64,000 bases of DNA, taken from Rhyacophila brunnea (lineage: Eukaryota > Arthropoda > Insecta > Trichoptera > Rhyacophilidae). Shown in pieces: positions 13,270 through 24,363 of the stretch. The notes under the pieces were generated by a model. It did no database searches, was not told where the DNA came from, and worked only from the letters and a program-made list of their open reading frames with translations. Every line of letters starts with the position of its first letter. Positions within the stretch are counted from its first letter, which is position 1. Where the stretch lies: positions 372,001-436,000 of the forward strand of contig JAGYXB010001411.1 in NCBI GenBank assembly GCA_022495005.1. Reading direction: 5' to 3'. A program made the position numbers and the translations under genes.

Positions 13270-13780
13270 GAAGTTATACTTCTTTGACGTAACAAAACAA
13301 AAACAAAGCTTATGATAACCTAGATTCTTCGACTAGCTCTTATTTATCCTTTTAAATTACACACTCAAGAAAAAGGACCGCTTATTGTTACGCCGTTGGT
13401 TTATTTCCATATATTTTAACTTATATTATGTACTAAATTATATAATTATTTATCGTAGTTTTTATTTTTAAAGTAACAACTTATGACGTTTAATAGTTTG
13501 TTTACGTAAGGAATTGCAAATGGCCGACAATAATAAATTCGCTGCCTAGGCAACGGAACAATTCTAAACTATAATAATATTATACTGGATATACGTCACG
13601 ATTGCAGTATCATACTGTGGCGTAATGGTAGTGCATTCGGCTGATAACCGAACAATCGGTGGTTCGAATCCAATCGAGTGCGTTTATTTTTGTGTGAAGA
13701 AATAAATTATGTGTTACATATCACACGCCAAAAATACACTCTGATCTGATTTTACAAACGCGCCTAAATAAGTATAATTT
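13270..13780. mobile_element. TIR element carrying a tRNA-Ile-like module, copy 1
   Basis: The left part GAAGTTATACTTCTTTGACG and the right part (complement reads AAATTATACTTATTTAGGCG) form degenerate terminal inverted repeats. The second copy at 27663-28163 has them better preserved. Both copies also share about 45 bp upstream (ATCGGTGTGTGTACTTATGT), so the true left boundary may lie near 13222. The two copies align over their whole length, including the tRNA-like core. There is no coding capacity. Confidence 0.75.
13611..13681 (+). other. tRNA-Ile(GAT)-like sequence inside a TIR element (tRNA pseudogene)
   Basis: Contains an A-box-like TGGCGTAATGGTAGTGC that can form a 4-bp D stem, a perfect 5-bp anticodon stem TTCGG/CCGAA around the loop CTGATAA (anticodon GAT, Ile), and the B-box GGTTCGAATCC. 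The acceptor stem does not pair (CATACTG against CGAGTGC) and the T stem is imperfect. It is therefore more likely a tRNA-derived internal promoter module or pseudo-tRNA than a working tRNA gene. Confidence 0.7.
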
Positions 13781-14325
13781 TTGTGTTTTAAATTAAATGG
13801 TATTTACATATTTTCTAAGTATTATACCAGATTCGTAGGCGCACTGATATTGCAGAAACATCCCGGAAAAATATACCAATCTTCTGTATTTCAATGAGCT
13901 AGTCATTTGCACATACCATTATGCCCCTCATCCCAATTTTCACTCACTTTATATGGCGGCTATAATATTCCGAGTTACTGTCCCACTCATGATATTGTCG
14001 TATAAAACTTAAATGCAGTGATCGTATCGCATTCCACATTTGCCGTTATGGGAAGGGTCGATTCGTGATCCACTGGTTTATGACCGATTAAATCAGAGGC
14101 GTCTCGTAATGTGAATTACCAATTTTATTATTATCGCAATATTTGCGAAAATAGTAGTCATGTCAATTTTACTGTTATTATTATCCATATACGACGATTT
14201 ACGTTTTGGTAAAACTCAATAAAAATTGTACTAAATAAGTTATTACATAAGCCAGTGGTTATAAAACGTTTTTACCTTGTGGTGCATTGTGTATCTAAAT
14301 ACTTTTTCACGAGGAAAATACATAA
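13781..14325. other. Non-coding DNA, nothing recognised
   Basis: No open frame, inverted repeat or shared repeat family seen. Confidence 0.5.
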
Positions 14326-14654
14326 TTACAAGATAAAAAGAACTTTTTATATATTACTAGCTGAATTACCCGGCTTCGCACGGAGTCGCTTCGTGGTTAT
14401 ATTTATCTTAGATATTTGAAAAATAATAAGAGGTAATTATTTCTTTAATATTAAAATATCTGTGTAATACAATATGGCAATATGAAAATAATTATAATAG
14501 GAGTAAAGGTCAAACATAAGAACACTAAATTAAAATCGAATCCAAAATATGAAAACGTTATTAATGTTATAAATATGTAATAAAAAAAAATCAAAATTGG
14601 ATAGAACAAACAAACAACAAACTTTGTATGTTATATAATAATAATTTAGAAACC

Positions 14655-16913
14655 GCACACAACTGACAAAAGTTTCATCGCAATCGGATGAATGGTATAG
14701 GAACGCATACGAATAGTAGAAGAAGATGATTTTCTAATTCAGAAACCTTCGTGGGCATGCGCATGATAACTCACCGAAGTTTCATTGCAATCGGATTAAT
14801 GGTATAGGAACGCATACGAATAGAAGAAGAAGAAGATGGTTGTACTAATTCAAAACCTTCGCGGGCTTGCGCACAACAACTGGTCAAAATTTCATCACAA
14901 TCGGATGAATGGCATAAGAACGCATACAAATAGAAGAAGAAAAAGATGATTGTAGTAATTCAGAAACCTTTGCGGGCAAGGGCACAACAACTCACCAAAG
15001 TTTCATTGCAATCGGATGAATGGTATAGGAACGCATACGAATAGAAGAAGAAGAAGATGGTTGTACTAATTCAAAAACCTTCGCGGGCTTGCGCACAACA
15101 ACTGGTCAAAATTTCATCACAATCGGATGAATGGCATAAGAACGCATACAAATAGAAGAAGAAAAAGATGATTGTAGTAATTCAGAAACCTTTGCGGGCA
15201 AGGGCACAACAACTCACCAAAATTTCATTGCAATCGGATGAATGGTATAGGAACGCATACGAATAGAAGAAGAAGAAGATGGTTGTACTAATTCAGAACT
15301 CTTTGCGGGCGTGCTCACAACAACTGGTCAAAATTTCATCGCAATCGGATGAATGGTATAAGAACGTATACAAATAGAAGAAGATAGAATAGAAGAAAAA
15401 GAAAATAGTTGTAACAATTCAGAGACCTTTGCGGCGTGAGCACAACAGTTGATCAAAATTTCATTGCAATCGGATGAATGGTATAGGAACGCATACGAAT
15501 AGAAGATAGAATAGAAGAAGAAGATGGTTGTACCAATTCAGAAACCTTCGCGGGTGTTGGCACAATTACTGACGAAAAATTTGTTGCAATCGGATGAATG
15601 GAATAGAAACGCATACGAATAGAAGAATATAGAATAGAAGAAGAAGAAGAAGAAGATAGTTGTATTAATTCAAAAACCATTGCGGGTGTTACCACAACAA
15701 CTGACGAAGGTTTCATCGCAATCGGATAAATGGTATAGGGACCATACGAATAAAAGAAGATAGAATGAAGAAGAAGAAGAAGATGGTTGTACCAATTCAG
15801 AAACCTTCGCGGGTGTTGGCACAATTACTGACGAAAAATTTGTTGCAATCGGATGAATGGAATAGAAACGCATACGAATAGAAGAATATAGAATAGAAGA
15901 AGAAGAAGAAGAAGAAGATAGTTGTACTAATTCAAAACCATTGCGGGTGTTACCACAACAACTGACGAAGGTTTCATCGCAATCGGATGAATGGTGTAGG
16001 GACCATACGAATAAAAGAAGATAGAATGAAGAAGAAGAAGAAGATGGTTGTACTTATTCAGAAACCTTCACGGGTGTAGGCACAATTACTAACGAAAATT
16101 TTATTGCAATCGGATGAATGGAATAGGAACGCATACGAATAGAAGAATATAGAATAGAAGAAGAAGAAGAAGAAGATGGTTGTACTAATTAAAAAACCAT
16201 TGCGGGTGTTACCACAACAACTGATGAAGGTTTCATTGCAATCGGATGAATGGTATAGGGACCATACGAATAAAATAAGATAGAATGAAGTAGATGAAGA
16301 AGATAGTTGTACTAATTCAGAAACCTTTGCGGGTGTTGGCATAATTACTGACGAAAATTTTATTGCAATCGGATGAATGGAATAGGAACGCATACGAATA
16401 GAAGAATATAGAATAGAAGAAGAAGAAGAAGAAGATGGTTGTACTAATTCAAAAACCATTGCAGGTGTTACCACAACAACTGATGAAGGTTTCATCGCAA
16501 TCGGATGAATGGTATAGGGACCATACGAATAAAAAAAGATAGAATGAAGAAAAAGAAGAAGATGATGATTTTTCTAATTTAGAAACCTTTATGGGTGTGC
16601 ATACAACCACTTGCCAAAATTTCATTGCAATCGGATGAATGGTATAGGAACCATACGAATAAAAAAAGATAGAATGAAGAAGAAGAAGAAGATGATGATT
16701 TTTCTAATTCAGAAACCTTTATGGGTGTGCATACAACCACTTACCAAAATTTCATTGCAATCGGATGAATGGTATAGGAACCATACGAATAAAAGAAAAT
16801 ATAATGAAGAAGAAGAAGATGATGATTTTTCTAATTCAGAAACCTTTATGGGTATGCATACAACCATTTACCAAAATTTCATTGCAATCGGATAAATGGT
16901 ATAGGAACGCATA
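14655..16913. repeat. Minisatellite, 19 units of about 110-135 bp
   Basis: The block CAATCGGATGAATGG recurs 19 times: near 14681, 14790, 14900, 15010, 15120, 15232, 15343, 15465, 15585, 15716, 15843, 15978, 16105, 16236, 16363, 16495, 16625, 16753 and 16883. Each unit also has GGAACGCATACGAATAGAAG, a GAA/GAT-rich tract and TTCAGAAACCTTCGCGGG. Spacing is close to 110 bp in the first seven units and 120-135 bp afterwards, where alternate units match best (a dimer of about 260 bp). Long frames here (minus 15453-15824 and 16058-16495; plus 16611-16895) are repeat translations, not genes. Confidence 0.9.
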
Positions 16914-16915
16914 CA

Positions 16916-16955
16916 GGACAGACACACAGACAGACAGACATACAGACAGACAGAC
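16916..16955. repeat. ACAG microsatellite
   Basis: A (CAGA)n run with single interruptions, at the tail of the retroposon-like element. Confidence 0.85.
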
Positions 16956-17893
16956 ATTCATTTTTATATATTAGTATAGCCTATACTCTTCCCGCAAGTG
17001 CAAGCAATAAGTTTACAAAGTTTTATTGCAATCGGATGAACGGTATGGCCGCGCATTAAATACGAACAAACAAACACACAAATATTAATTTTTATATATT
17101 AGATAACGTTTTTAAATTTTCTGTTGAATCATATAAACTTGACTTGACTAGCTTAAACGATTAAAAAAAATTGTACTTGATAGAAACAATACTGAAATGT
17201 CATTTTGATATGCCATATTGATTTCCATAGTAACAAACGTATATATTAATAATTTAGTTGCTAGGACCCCAGACCCCTAGTAACCAATAATGGTGTCGAA
17301 ATAACTTTTCATACAAAACAGAATTAAATGAAAATGAATTCAATTCTACTTAACGATGGCTAAAAGTATTTAAATTATAAATGCATTGACATCGTGTTTT
17401 AATATATTCTAAAAGTTTCAAAAATCTATCTAGTTGGAAAGTTAGTAAAAAGTCGATTGCAAGATTTGTACCGGACAAATAAGAATACGAGCTAAGAAAA
17501 ACGTTGAAAAAGAAGGGGGGTGGATGAACATGGTATTCTTCCCGCAATTTTTTTTTAATCTCGGAATTAAAATAGATATAGCTACCCAGTTAGCTTCCTA
17601 ACTGAAGCACCGCCTTATGTTATTTTTTAGTTTAAAATGTTGTCTACTAATTTGTTTCGCTATTTTAAATGGACACACGTAAAAAATCAGACTCAGTAAG
17701 ACGGTTAGCATCGCAGGAAAAACGCGGAATGTACTATCAAGAGTTTCACTATTCTCATTATTTCCTCAATTTTCCACCCTAACGCAGCGTATGATCTCAT
17801 AGCTACACGAGAAAAACTACAAATAGGTACCGTTATTTCTCTCAGTTCTAAAAACCTCATGAACCTCAGAACAATAACATTAAAGAGATATCG

Positions 17894-18270
17894 ACTGTGT
17901 TTAGGAAAAAGGGCGTAACCCTCACAGAACAAATTTTACAGGAGGGGCGAAAAACGTTTTTTTTTTAATTATTTTGGTTCAATATATTTTTTAAAATAAG
18001 TACATACATTGGATGCATGATGATTGATGATTTGGTGTAATATCTTTTCGATCATTACAGAAAAAAACATTAAAATTCACTGTAAATGCTTTTTTCCTTA
18101 GCATAAAACTTAATTAAAACTCAAATAAAACCTGATTTAGATAATAATTTGGCATTTGCGGCTTACTTCCTTTTTACAGAACGTGTATTTAGTTGCATAT
18201 ACATTGTGAATATCTAATAAAAGCACTTTTAGAAAAATCGAGGGTTACGTTCTTTTTCCTAAACACAGTG
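17894..18270. mobile_element. Short TIR element (MITE-like)
   Basis: The left end ACTGTGTTTAGGAAAAAG plus GGCGTAACCCTC is matched by the complement of the right end, ACTGTGTTTAGGAAAAAG plus AACGTAACCCTC, giving about 30-bp TIRs with two mismatches. The interior is AT-rich with no open frame. The length of 377 bp fits a MITE. The superfamily is unknown and no clear target-site duplication was seen. Only one copy is in the window. Confidence 0.75.
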
Positions 18271-18282
18271 GTATTGTTAGGT

Positions 18283-18395
18283 TATACGAAGCCGTTTTCT
18301 TTGCGTATGACGCTCAGTAGAACTTCAATTTTATAATTACATATTGACTTAACAATGAAAAGTTATACGGTTATCTTGCTTCTTAGTAGTGATAC
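18283..18395. repeat. Direct repeat, first copy (second at 19602-19702)
   Basis: GCGTATGACGCTCAGTAGAA, then CTTCAATTTTATAATTA and AACAATGAAAAGTTATAC, recurs 1.3 kb downstream with scattered differences. The nature of the unit is unknown. Confidence 0.7.
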
Positions 18396-20735
18396 CACAT
18401 TTAAACATAACATGTATAGCCATAATTTCTACTAAATTAACTAAAAAGTTTTACCACTAACTTATATTTTTCACGAGAACTATACTTTTTTTCAATAATA
18501 AATATAACGGTAATTCGGTGCGATGTGTCTTTAACGGAAACTTGTAATTGAGTGAGATGTCCAATCAATTCTGACCCGCTATTTATTGACCGGCGTACTA
18601 TGAAATAATATGTTGAAATTATTATGAAATCATATTAATTCGTATGTAAATGCAGATCCGCTATCTCATAAAACGAAATCATATAATATAATATAATATA
18701 ATATATAGGTACTGACTGATTGTACGTGAAAAATGAATATTTAATAAATACTATTATAATTGAGATGTGGGTTATATGAATTCTTGACAGCCACATTTGT
18801 GTCCATTTTTTAAGTACGACATGTAGCATTTGTTTGCTTAATCATATCTTGAACGTCTCTAATTTATTTGTAATTTCTCTAATAAGTGAATATTTATACT
18901 TTCATGGTGTAAAAAGCTATATGTTAACTATCATCAATCAATATCGTATTACAAACTTATATTTTTATTGTTTTCTTTTTAATTTAGGTTTATTTTTTTA
19001 TTTGCAGAGAAAATTTCATAAATGTCTCTTAAATATAATAAGCCCAGTTGACAAGCCAAATATGTTCATTGAGCATAACGTTTAATACAATTGTATGTAA
19101 TCTCTCCTACTAAGTAGATATTTTTTTGTTTTCCGTTTTTATTTACAATACGTAATTTTCATTGTTATTTGTTGTTTTTAGCGTTAATTTGTAGAATAAG
19201 TGCTGTGGTAGGAAAAAAAATACATTAGATACTAATGGCCAGTATTGCCTGCGCAAAAAACATGAAGAGGTTGTCGCAAAAAGGCTCTAACCCGTTCTCT
19301 CTTTTCGGCCGTGTTAACATGGAAAACCCGACTAAATTAAACCGAACCCGAAGATCTCGAATCTGAATCCAATAACATAGACAAATCACGTATCTTCTAT
19401 AGGTAACTTTTAAATAGGGATCTACATTATATTAATTGGGACATTAGACTACCTTATTATAAAGGATTAATAATTGACATTTTTATATATATAAAACAAT
19501 GCATTTCATTTTCTATTTGCTTGTCGTGATTAGTCATAAAAAAACTATTGTATAAACCTCAGAGTAATAATGTATAGAAAGCGCCTATTTTTCGGCAAGA
19601 TGAAGCCGTATTTATTGCGTATAATGCTCAGTAGAACTTCAATTTTATTATTATCAACTTAACTATGAAACGTTATACCATCGTGTTGTTGTTTAGTGCG
19701 GCTAGGAGGAACACGGCTTGAAGTTTTTAAATAGATATAATCAGTAAAATCCATTTTTACCGGCGACGTTTTGAAAAATATTTAATTCAGCCGTATAAAT
19801 TCTATCTTACTCTAACGCATAGTGCTGAGATATAAACGTGCCGAATGCTTACTCACTCACACTTATGGTTCGTTTTTGTTCAGGCATTGGTACACACAGA
19901 AAACATGATACTGTAATGCTATTTTAAAGTAAAAACACAGTAGGTTAACATTTTTTTTATAAAACTGTTGCATATTATTATGGTATTAATCAATTTGTTT
20001 CACTACTCAGTGATGAGCGAGAATGTTTTTTTCTATATAAAAATTGACCGCAATACATTATTAATATTAGAATATGAATTGTGCACACGCTAGTGCATCC
20101 CAACCAAAGTCTTGGAAAGATGTTCCTTGGATACTCGCAGTATAACTTAAAGACGTCCAACATTCGTTACGCCCGCGTAACGGATACGGATATGTGGCGG
20201 ATGGTGGAGAAAAAAATAAATCGTAGTAGCTATACGGTATCATTAAATTTGATATATAAAAGTGAACATTCGTATCTATATCTAGCTCAAAAGAATCAAG
20301 TTAGTTTTGGATTATTTAAGTCGTGATATGCACCGGAATATAGAATTTTTGTAATTTTGATTTATCATTGCTTAGAAACTGGGTTTGTCTATGTAATATA
20401 ACCATATGACAAAAAAACGTCGCAATAACATCGCCTCGTATAATCATCTCCTTTCATACGGTTGCCGTTTTGTTCTCTGTCCATTACGTTACACCACATC
20501 GTTAATATCCTGGCGTCAGAGCAGTAGCGGAACTTCAAATTTTGGGCACCCAAAAAATTATCACGGTTCCCCTACGTCATATTTTTTTTTACTGATTTTT
20601 AGGATAATTTAAATTTTGTTTCAAATCCATATATGGTAATATCTAAGTATAAAAATAATTCGATTGATCATTCAGTGACACCAACAAGGTTACATTTATA
20701 ATAACGCACTGTAAAAAATGATTATAACTGTGATA
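18396..20735. other. Non-coding DNA between a MITE and the mariner
   Basis: Contains an (ATAAT)n stretch at about 18681-18706, the short repeat at 18537-18592 and the second copy of the 18283 repeat at 19602-19702. The open frames at 18834-19085, 20081-20326 and 20406-20612 show no recognisable domain. Confidence 0.5.
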
Positions 20736-20737
20736 TA

Positions 20738-22038
20738 CGAGGGTGGGTCAATAAGTCCTTAGAAAAGCCGACAGGTGGCGCGACTAGTACTGTAAGCGGT
20801 TTGTTTTCATGCAGCGGCACTACCGATTCAGTATGCTGCGAAGTTTCAATCAGATTGGTCGGGTTGTTGTGTGTTTCTCGTACATTTAAAAAAAAATTTG
20901 CTTGTGGAAAGTGGAAAAATGGAAAATGGAGAAAATTGAGTTTAGAGCTGTTATTAAACATTTTAATATAAAAGGGTTAACAGCAAAGGAAATAAAAAAT
21001 GAGTTGGATTTAGTTCACGGCATATCTGCTCCTTCACTTGCAACTATTTATAACTGGTTAAATGAATTTAAACGTGGTCGTACATCAACAAAGGATGAAC
21101 CACGCTCAGGACGTCCTGTAGAGGTGACTACACCAGAAATGATCAATAAAATCCACGATATGGTGTTAATTGACCGAAGATTAAAGTTGAGTGAGATAAT
21201 TGAGGTTACAGGGATCTCAAAAGGTAGCGTCATTTCTATTTTACATGACAAATTGGGCATGAAAAATATTTCTGCAAGATGGGTGCCGCGTTTGCTCACA
21301 GTCGACAATAAACGCAATAGGGTGGTGGCCTCTAAAGCCCTGTTGTCGCTCATGCAACGCAATCCGGATGAATTTTTCGTCGCTTTGTGACTGTAGATGA
21401 AACATGGATACACCACTATACTCCCGAGACGAAAGAACAGTCAAAGCAGTGGATTGCGAAGGCAAACCATGTCCAAAGAAGGCGAAAACCGTAAAATCAG
21501 CTGGTAAGGTTATAGCTACTGTATTTTGGGATGCACGTGAAATTATTTTCGTTGACTATTTGGAAAAAGGAAAAACAATAACAGGGGATTATTATGCATC
21601 TTTATTGGACCAGCTAAAAAACAAAATTGAAGAAAAACGGCCTCATTTAAACAGGAAAAAAATCCTCTTTCATCAGGACAATGCCCGTGTTCACACATGT
21701 TTACGATCAATGGCTAAAATTGAAGAATTAAAGTTCGAATTGGTCGACCACCCACCGTATTCGCCAGATTTAGCCCCCAGTGACTTTTTCCTTTTCCCAA
21801 ACTTAAAAAAATGGCTAAGTGGACAACGTTTTTTTTCAAATGAAGAAGTCATCAATCGGACAAATGCTTATTTTGAGGACCTTCCGAAAACTTATTTTTC
21901 TGACGGTTTCAAAAATATTGAGAAACGTCTAACCAAGTGTATTGAGCTCCAAGAAGAATATGTTGAGAAATAAAAAAAAAATACAAAAATAAAAACTGTT
22001 TTAATGCTTTTTTCTAAGGAATTATTGACCCACCCTCG
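20738..22038 (+). mobile_element. Mariner transposon, full length (1301 bp)
   Basis: Terminal inverted repeats of 29 bp with one mismatch start CGAGGGTGGGTCAATAAG on the left; the complement of the right end starts CGAGGGTGGGTCAATAAT. The element is flanked on both sides by TA (20736-20737 and 22039-22040), the mariner target duplication. Its size matches the usual 1.25-1.35 kb. It encloses one damaged transposase gene, so it is not autonomous in this copy. Confidence 0.95.
20926..21973 (+). pseudogene. Mariner transposase (DD34D), broken by two frameshifts
   Basis: Cut-and-paste transposase that would bind the TIRs and integrate at TA. I take ATG 20926 (MEKIEFRAVIKHF) as the start; a TTG-started frame runs from 20902. 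The N-terminal half has the paired HTH region, ending in the linker FKRGRTSTKDEPRSGRP and the WVPRLLT block. The catalytic half shows VDETWIHH with the first Asp at 21396, HQDNARVHT with the second Asp at 21677, and YSPDLAPSD with the third Asp at 21782, 34 residues after the second. One base is missing in the T run at 21373-21377 and another near 21457-21461, so the gene occupies three frames in turn. The total of about 349 codons matches the family length. All three catalytic aspartates survive, so the decay looks recent. I could not settle the mariner subfamily. Confidence 0.95.
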
Positions 22039-22187
22039 TACATAAATTTAAAAAAAATCACCACTGAACGAAAATATTTATTTTAATGATCGTTTGGACC
22101 CTTTTTTGTTTTATTGCTACTGTATCTCATTAGAATTTCTGAAAGTGTTTTTTTTTGACGTGATGAATGCATATTTAATTGACATTT

Positions 22188-22900
22188 AAGGGGGATGTTA
22201 AAAAAAATCGGTTAGGTACATGTTAAAACACGCGCGTTAACATCATTTTACTCCCTACTTTAATTGATGTTTGTCAATTTATGGCTACGGCCATATGTTG
22301 TAGCTTAACCACTGGGGAATGCCAAAAGAAATGGCGTATTTCAAAAAAACACTATCTTATTCTTAGGTCAATAATTATTATAAAGTAATCATTATTCATA
22401 GGATGTTTATCACACTTGAATGGTCAAAGACATAGCTTATAAAGAATATCTTTAGAATTATCTTCAAATGTGTTAATCTTGCCCATTTTTTGAATAATAT
22501 AATGCCCAATTCTTGTCAAATTTGGGATCACAGAGATTATCAATATAATTTTTTATCGTAAATATTTCACCATAATAATGTCGATATAAATTATACTGAT
22601 GGTTTTATAAATGCGTTTAAAAATGAATAAATGTAAAAAATCTTAACACCACTGCACATTTATGTACTGACATATGACTATATTCTAAAACATTAGAGCG
22701 AGAGGTTTAAAATAATTCTATTTTATGTAATAAAAATACTTTATGCAGTCATCAAATGCTTAAAATAAATATAACGGATAATAAGGCTTCAAAATTATAT
22801 AAATAGATTATCTACAACGTTTAAGGTATGTCCAGGATCATGCTTTGAAAATAGAACAAATGCTCCATTTTGACCCACGCTGAGCACGTCCGCCCTTTAA
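22188..22900 (-). repeat. Long-arm foldback element, single arm (copy A1)
   Basis: Starts in the loop (AAAAATCGGTTAGGTACATG), passes through AACACGCGCGTTAACATCAT and ends TGACCCACGCTGAGCACGTC plus CGCCCTTTAA. It aligns with the right arm of the copies at 37204-37946 and 41570-45883 and, inverted, with the left arm at 56541-57225. Near 22590-22605 it carries the intact site TTATACTGATGG, which is the empty version of the Tigger-like insertion site at 41875. No coding capacity. Confidence 0.85.
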
Positions 22901-24037
22901 ACAATTTTTCTAACAATTGGGATAGATACATCTGCAGTATCTTAATCATCATGGATGCAATTAATAATATTATTATTCTTTTTTCCCAGATTTCTTCAAA
23001 TTCACTTTATTACTAATCATTATATAATTTTGTAGATGTTTATAATAAAATCTATTGTTTAAGTTATTACGCACAAATAATTAATTTTGATTTTTGGATA
23101 GGCACGCACATATTATATTAAAATACGGGACTTATCCTTTTTTCTTAACTCTATTGTTTCAGTTATTGTTACAGACTACATTACGCTATATGTATATTTC
23201 GAATTGCAATTTTATAATATAATGAGACAAAGTTAATTAGTTTTACATCATTTGCGGATTGACGACGTCTACTTGTACTGACTTTTTGATGAAGTGTGTT
23301 TTTATTATCAACTGACTCAGTAACTAGCTTCATTTTATGCCGATATATGTTACTATACTTTTATATTACTAAGTTTTATTATATTATCATATATTATATC
23401 AATGAAAACTTTATTTGTTACAATACATTTGCGTTTTAATCTTATTTTATACGTATTTATAATCAATATAGTTTGTTTTTCCTAATTAAAATAGAGTCTT
23501 ATGTGAAAATATGTCTTGATAATCTGTGATATCTAGAATTAGCTTAATCTAATTTTTAAAGATAACACATGTATGTATTTACATTTAAAAATGGCCCTTG
23601 AGAGTCCTGCTCCATTTACATTAGAATATGCTTTTCCACCATGTAGTTTTACCACTGCATTAGAGGTCACTTTGCTAGTCAAAGACGCTGCGTTCTTGTA
23701 TATAAGACCAACTCTTTGATTGACAATTAATAATAGCCAGTATAATAATAGTATCTTAATGTTGTATAAAACTTTTGTTTCAAAATTATATTACATAATA
23801 TTATATTAGGCAAATATCTGAGCGTACGAACATCCACACTCTAGTATATTATTATGTATTTCAATCAGGCACGTAAGCAAGAGAGGGGAAAGGGTATTTG
23901 GATCCGGATTCCTTCCAGGAATGAAAAATTATTATACATAATATTAATGGAATATTACCTACCGCAATAATTAAATGTTATATTTCGATTATATTATATT
24001 AACATGTGATATGTTTCAAAGACAGCAAGTTCATTGT
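22901..24037. other. Non-coding DNA, nothing recognised
   Basis: Very AT-rich, stop-dense, no shared repeat seen. Confidence 0.5.
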
Positions 24038-24363
24038 GGGATACTTATTCGTGCGCCGTAATACGTGAAACATGAGTTCGTATAACATTTTATCAGATGA
24101 CGACTTTTTCGTTCAACATTTAACCGTGGAATACATTTGTACGTATCTGACAATATAGTAATGATAGTTTGCAAATAGTACTGTACTAATTAGATTAACC
24201 CTTACCTAACCTAACCTAGTGAAGACATCTCATAAAATTCGCCTCATGTTGTAGCATATGTACAAATATACTCCACGGTGAAATGTTCAACGAAGAACTC
24301 GTCATTTGATTAAATGTTACACGAACTCATATTTCACATACTGCGGCGCACGAATAAGTGTCC
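24038..24363. repeat. Inverted repeat with CCTAA centre (second hairpin family)
   Basis: Arms of about 110 bp (24038-24147 and 24254-24363) share ACTTATTCGTGCGCCG, GAGTTCGT, AACATTT and CCGTGGA blocks in inverse order. The spacer of about 105 bp contains ACCTAACCTAACCTAG at 24204-24219. The arm sequence differs from that of the 997-1226 element, so this is a separate family that also has telomere-type repeats near its centre. Confidence 0.75.

Larger units (their letters stand above)
14348..17102 (+). mobile_element. Retroposon-like insertion(s) beginning ACTAGCTGAATTACCCGGC, with expanded interior
   Basis: The start ACTAGCTGAATTACCCGGC and the end ATTTTTATATATTAG, preceded by CAGACAGACAGA and CAAACAAACACA runs, resemble a widespread class of insect dispersed repeats that begin ACTAGCT...CCCGGCTTCG and end with a TTTATATATTAG-type tail. 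Two tails are visible (about 16956-16978 and 17080-17102), so either two insertions are stacked or the tail was duplicated. TATATATTA occurs at both outer junctions (14348-14356 and 17093-17101), a possible target-site duplication. Most of the length is the minisatellite annotated separately. Confidence 0.65.
14326..17508. mobile_element. Interrupted TIR element (family with 51203-51633), copy 1
   Basis: The left piece 14326-14347 and the right piece 17103-17508 together align with the uninterrupted copy at 51203-51633. The shared landmarks are AATTACAAGATAAAAAGAAC on the left and AACGTTTTTAAATTTT, GAATCATATAAACTTGACTT and CGATTGCAAGATTTGTAC on the right. It ends AAAAACGTTG, the inverse of its ACAACGTTTTT left end. 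The 2.75-kb retroposon-like minisatellite at 14348-17102 splits it. It has no coding capacity. Confidence 0.75.

Noticed and set aside
13611..13681. Functional tRNA-Ile gene
   Set aside because: Acceptor and T stems do not pair properly and the sequence lies inside a repeated TIR element with a second copy.
15453..16495. Long minus-strand frames of 123 and 145 codons (and plus-strand frames at 16611-16974)
   Set aside because: They are translations of the minisatellite unit, with SSSSSS runs from GAA/GAT tracts, and repeat with the array.
14655..16913. Regularly spaced repeats that could suggest a CRISPR array
   Set aside because: Units are 110-135 bp, similar along their whole length rather than identical repeats with unique spacers, in a eukaryotic retroposon context with no cas genes.
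21048..21465. Minus-strand frames of 122 and 74 codons within the mariner
   Set aside because: They are antisense to the transposase, whose motifs are clear on the plus strand.
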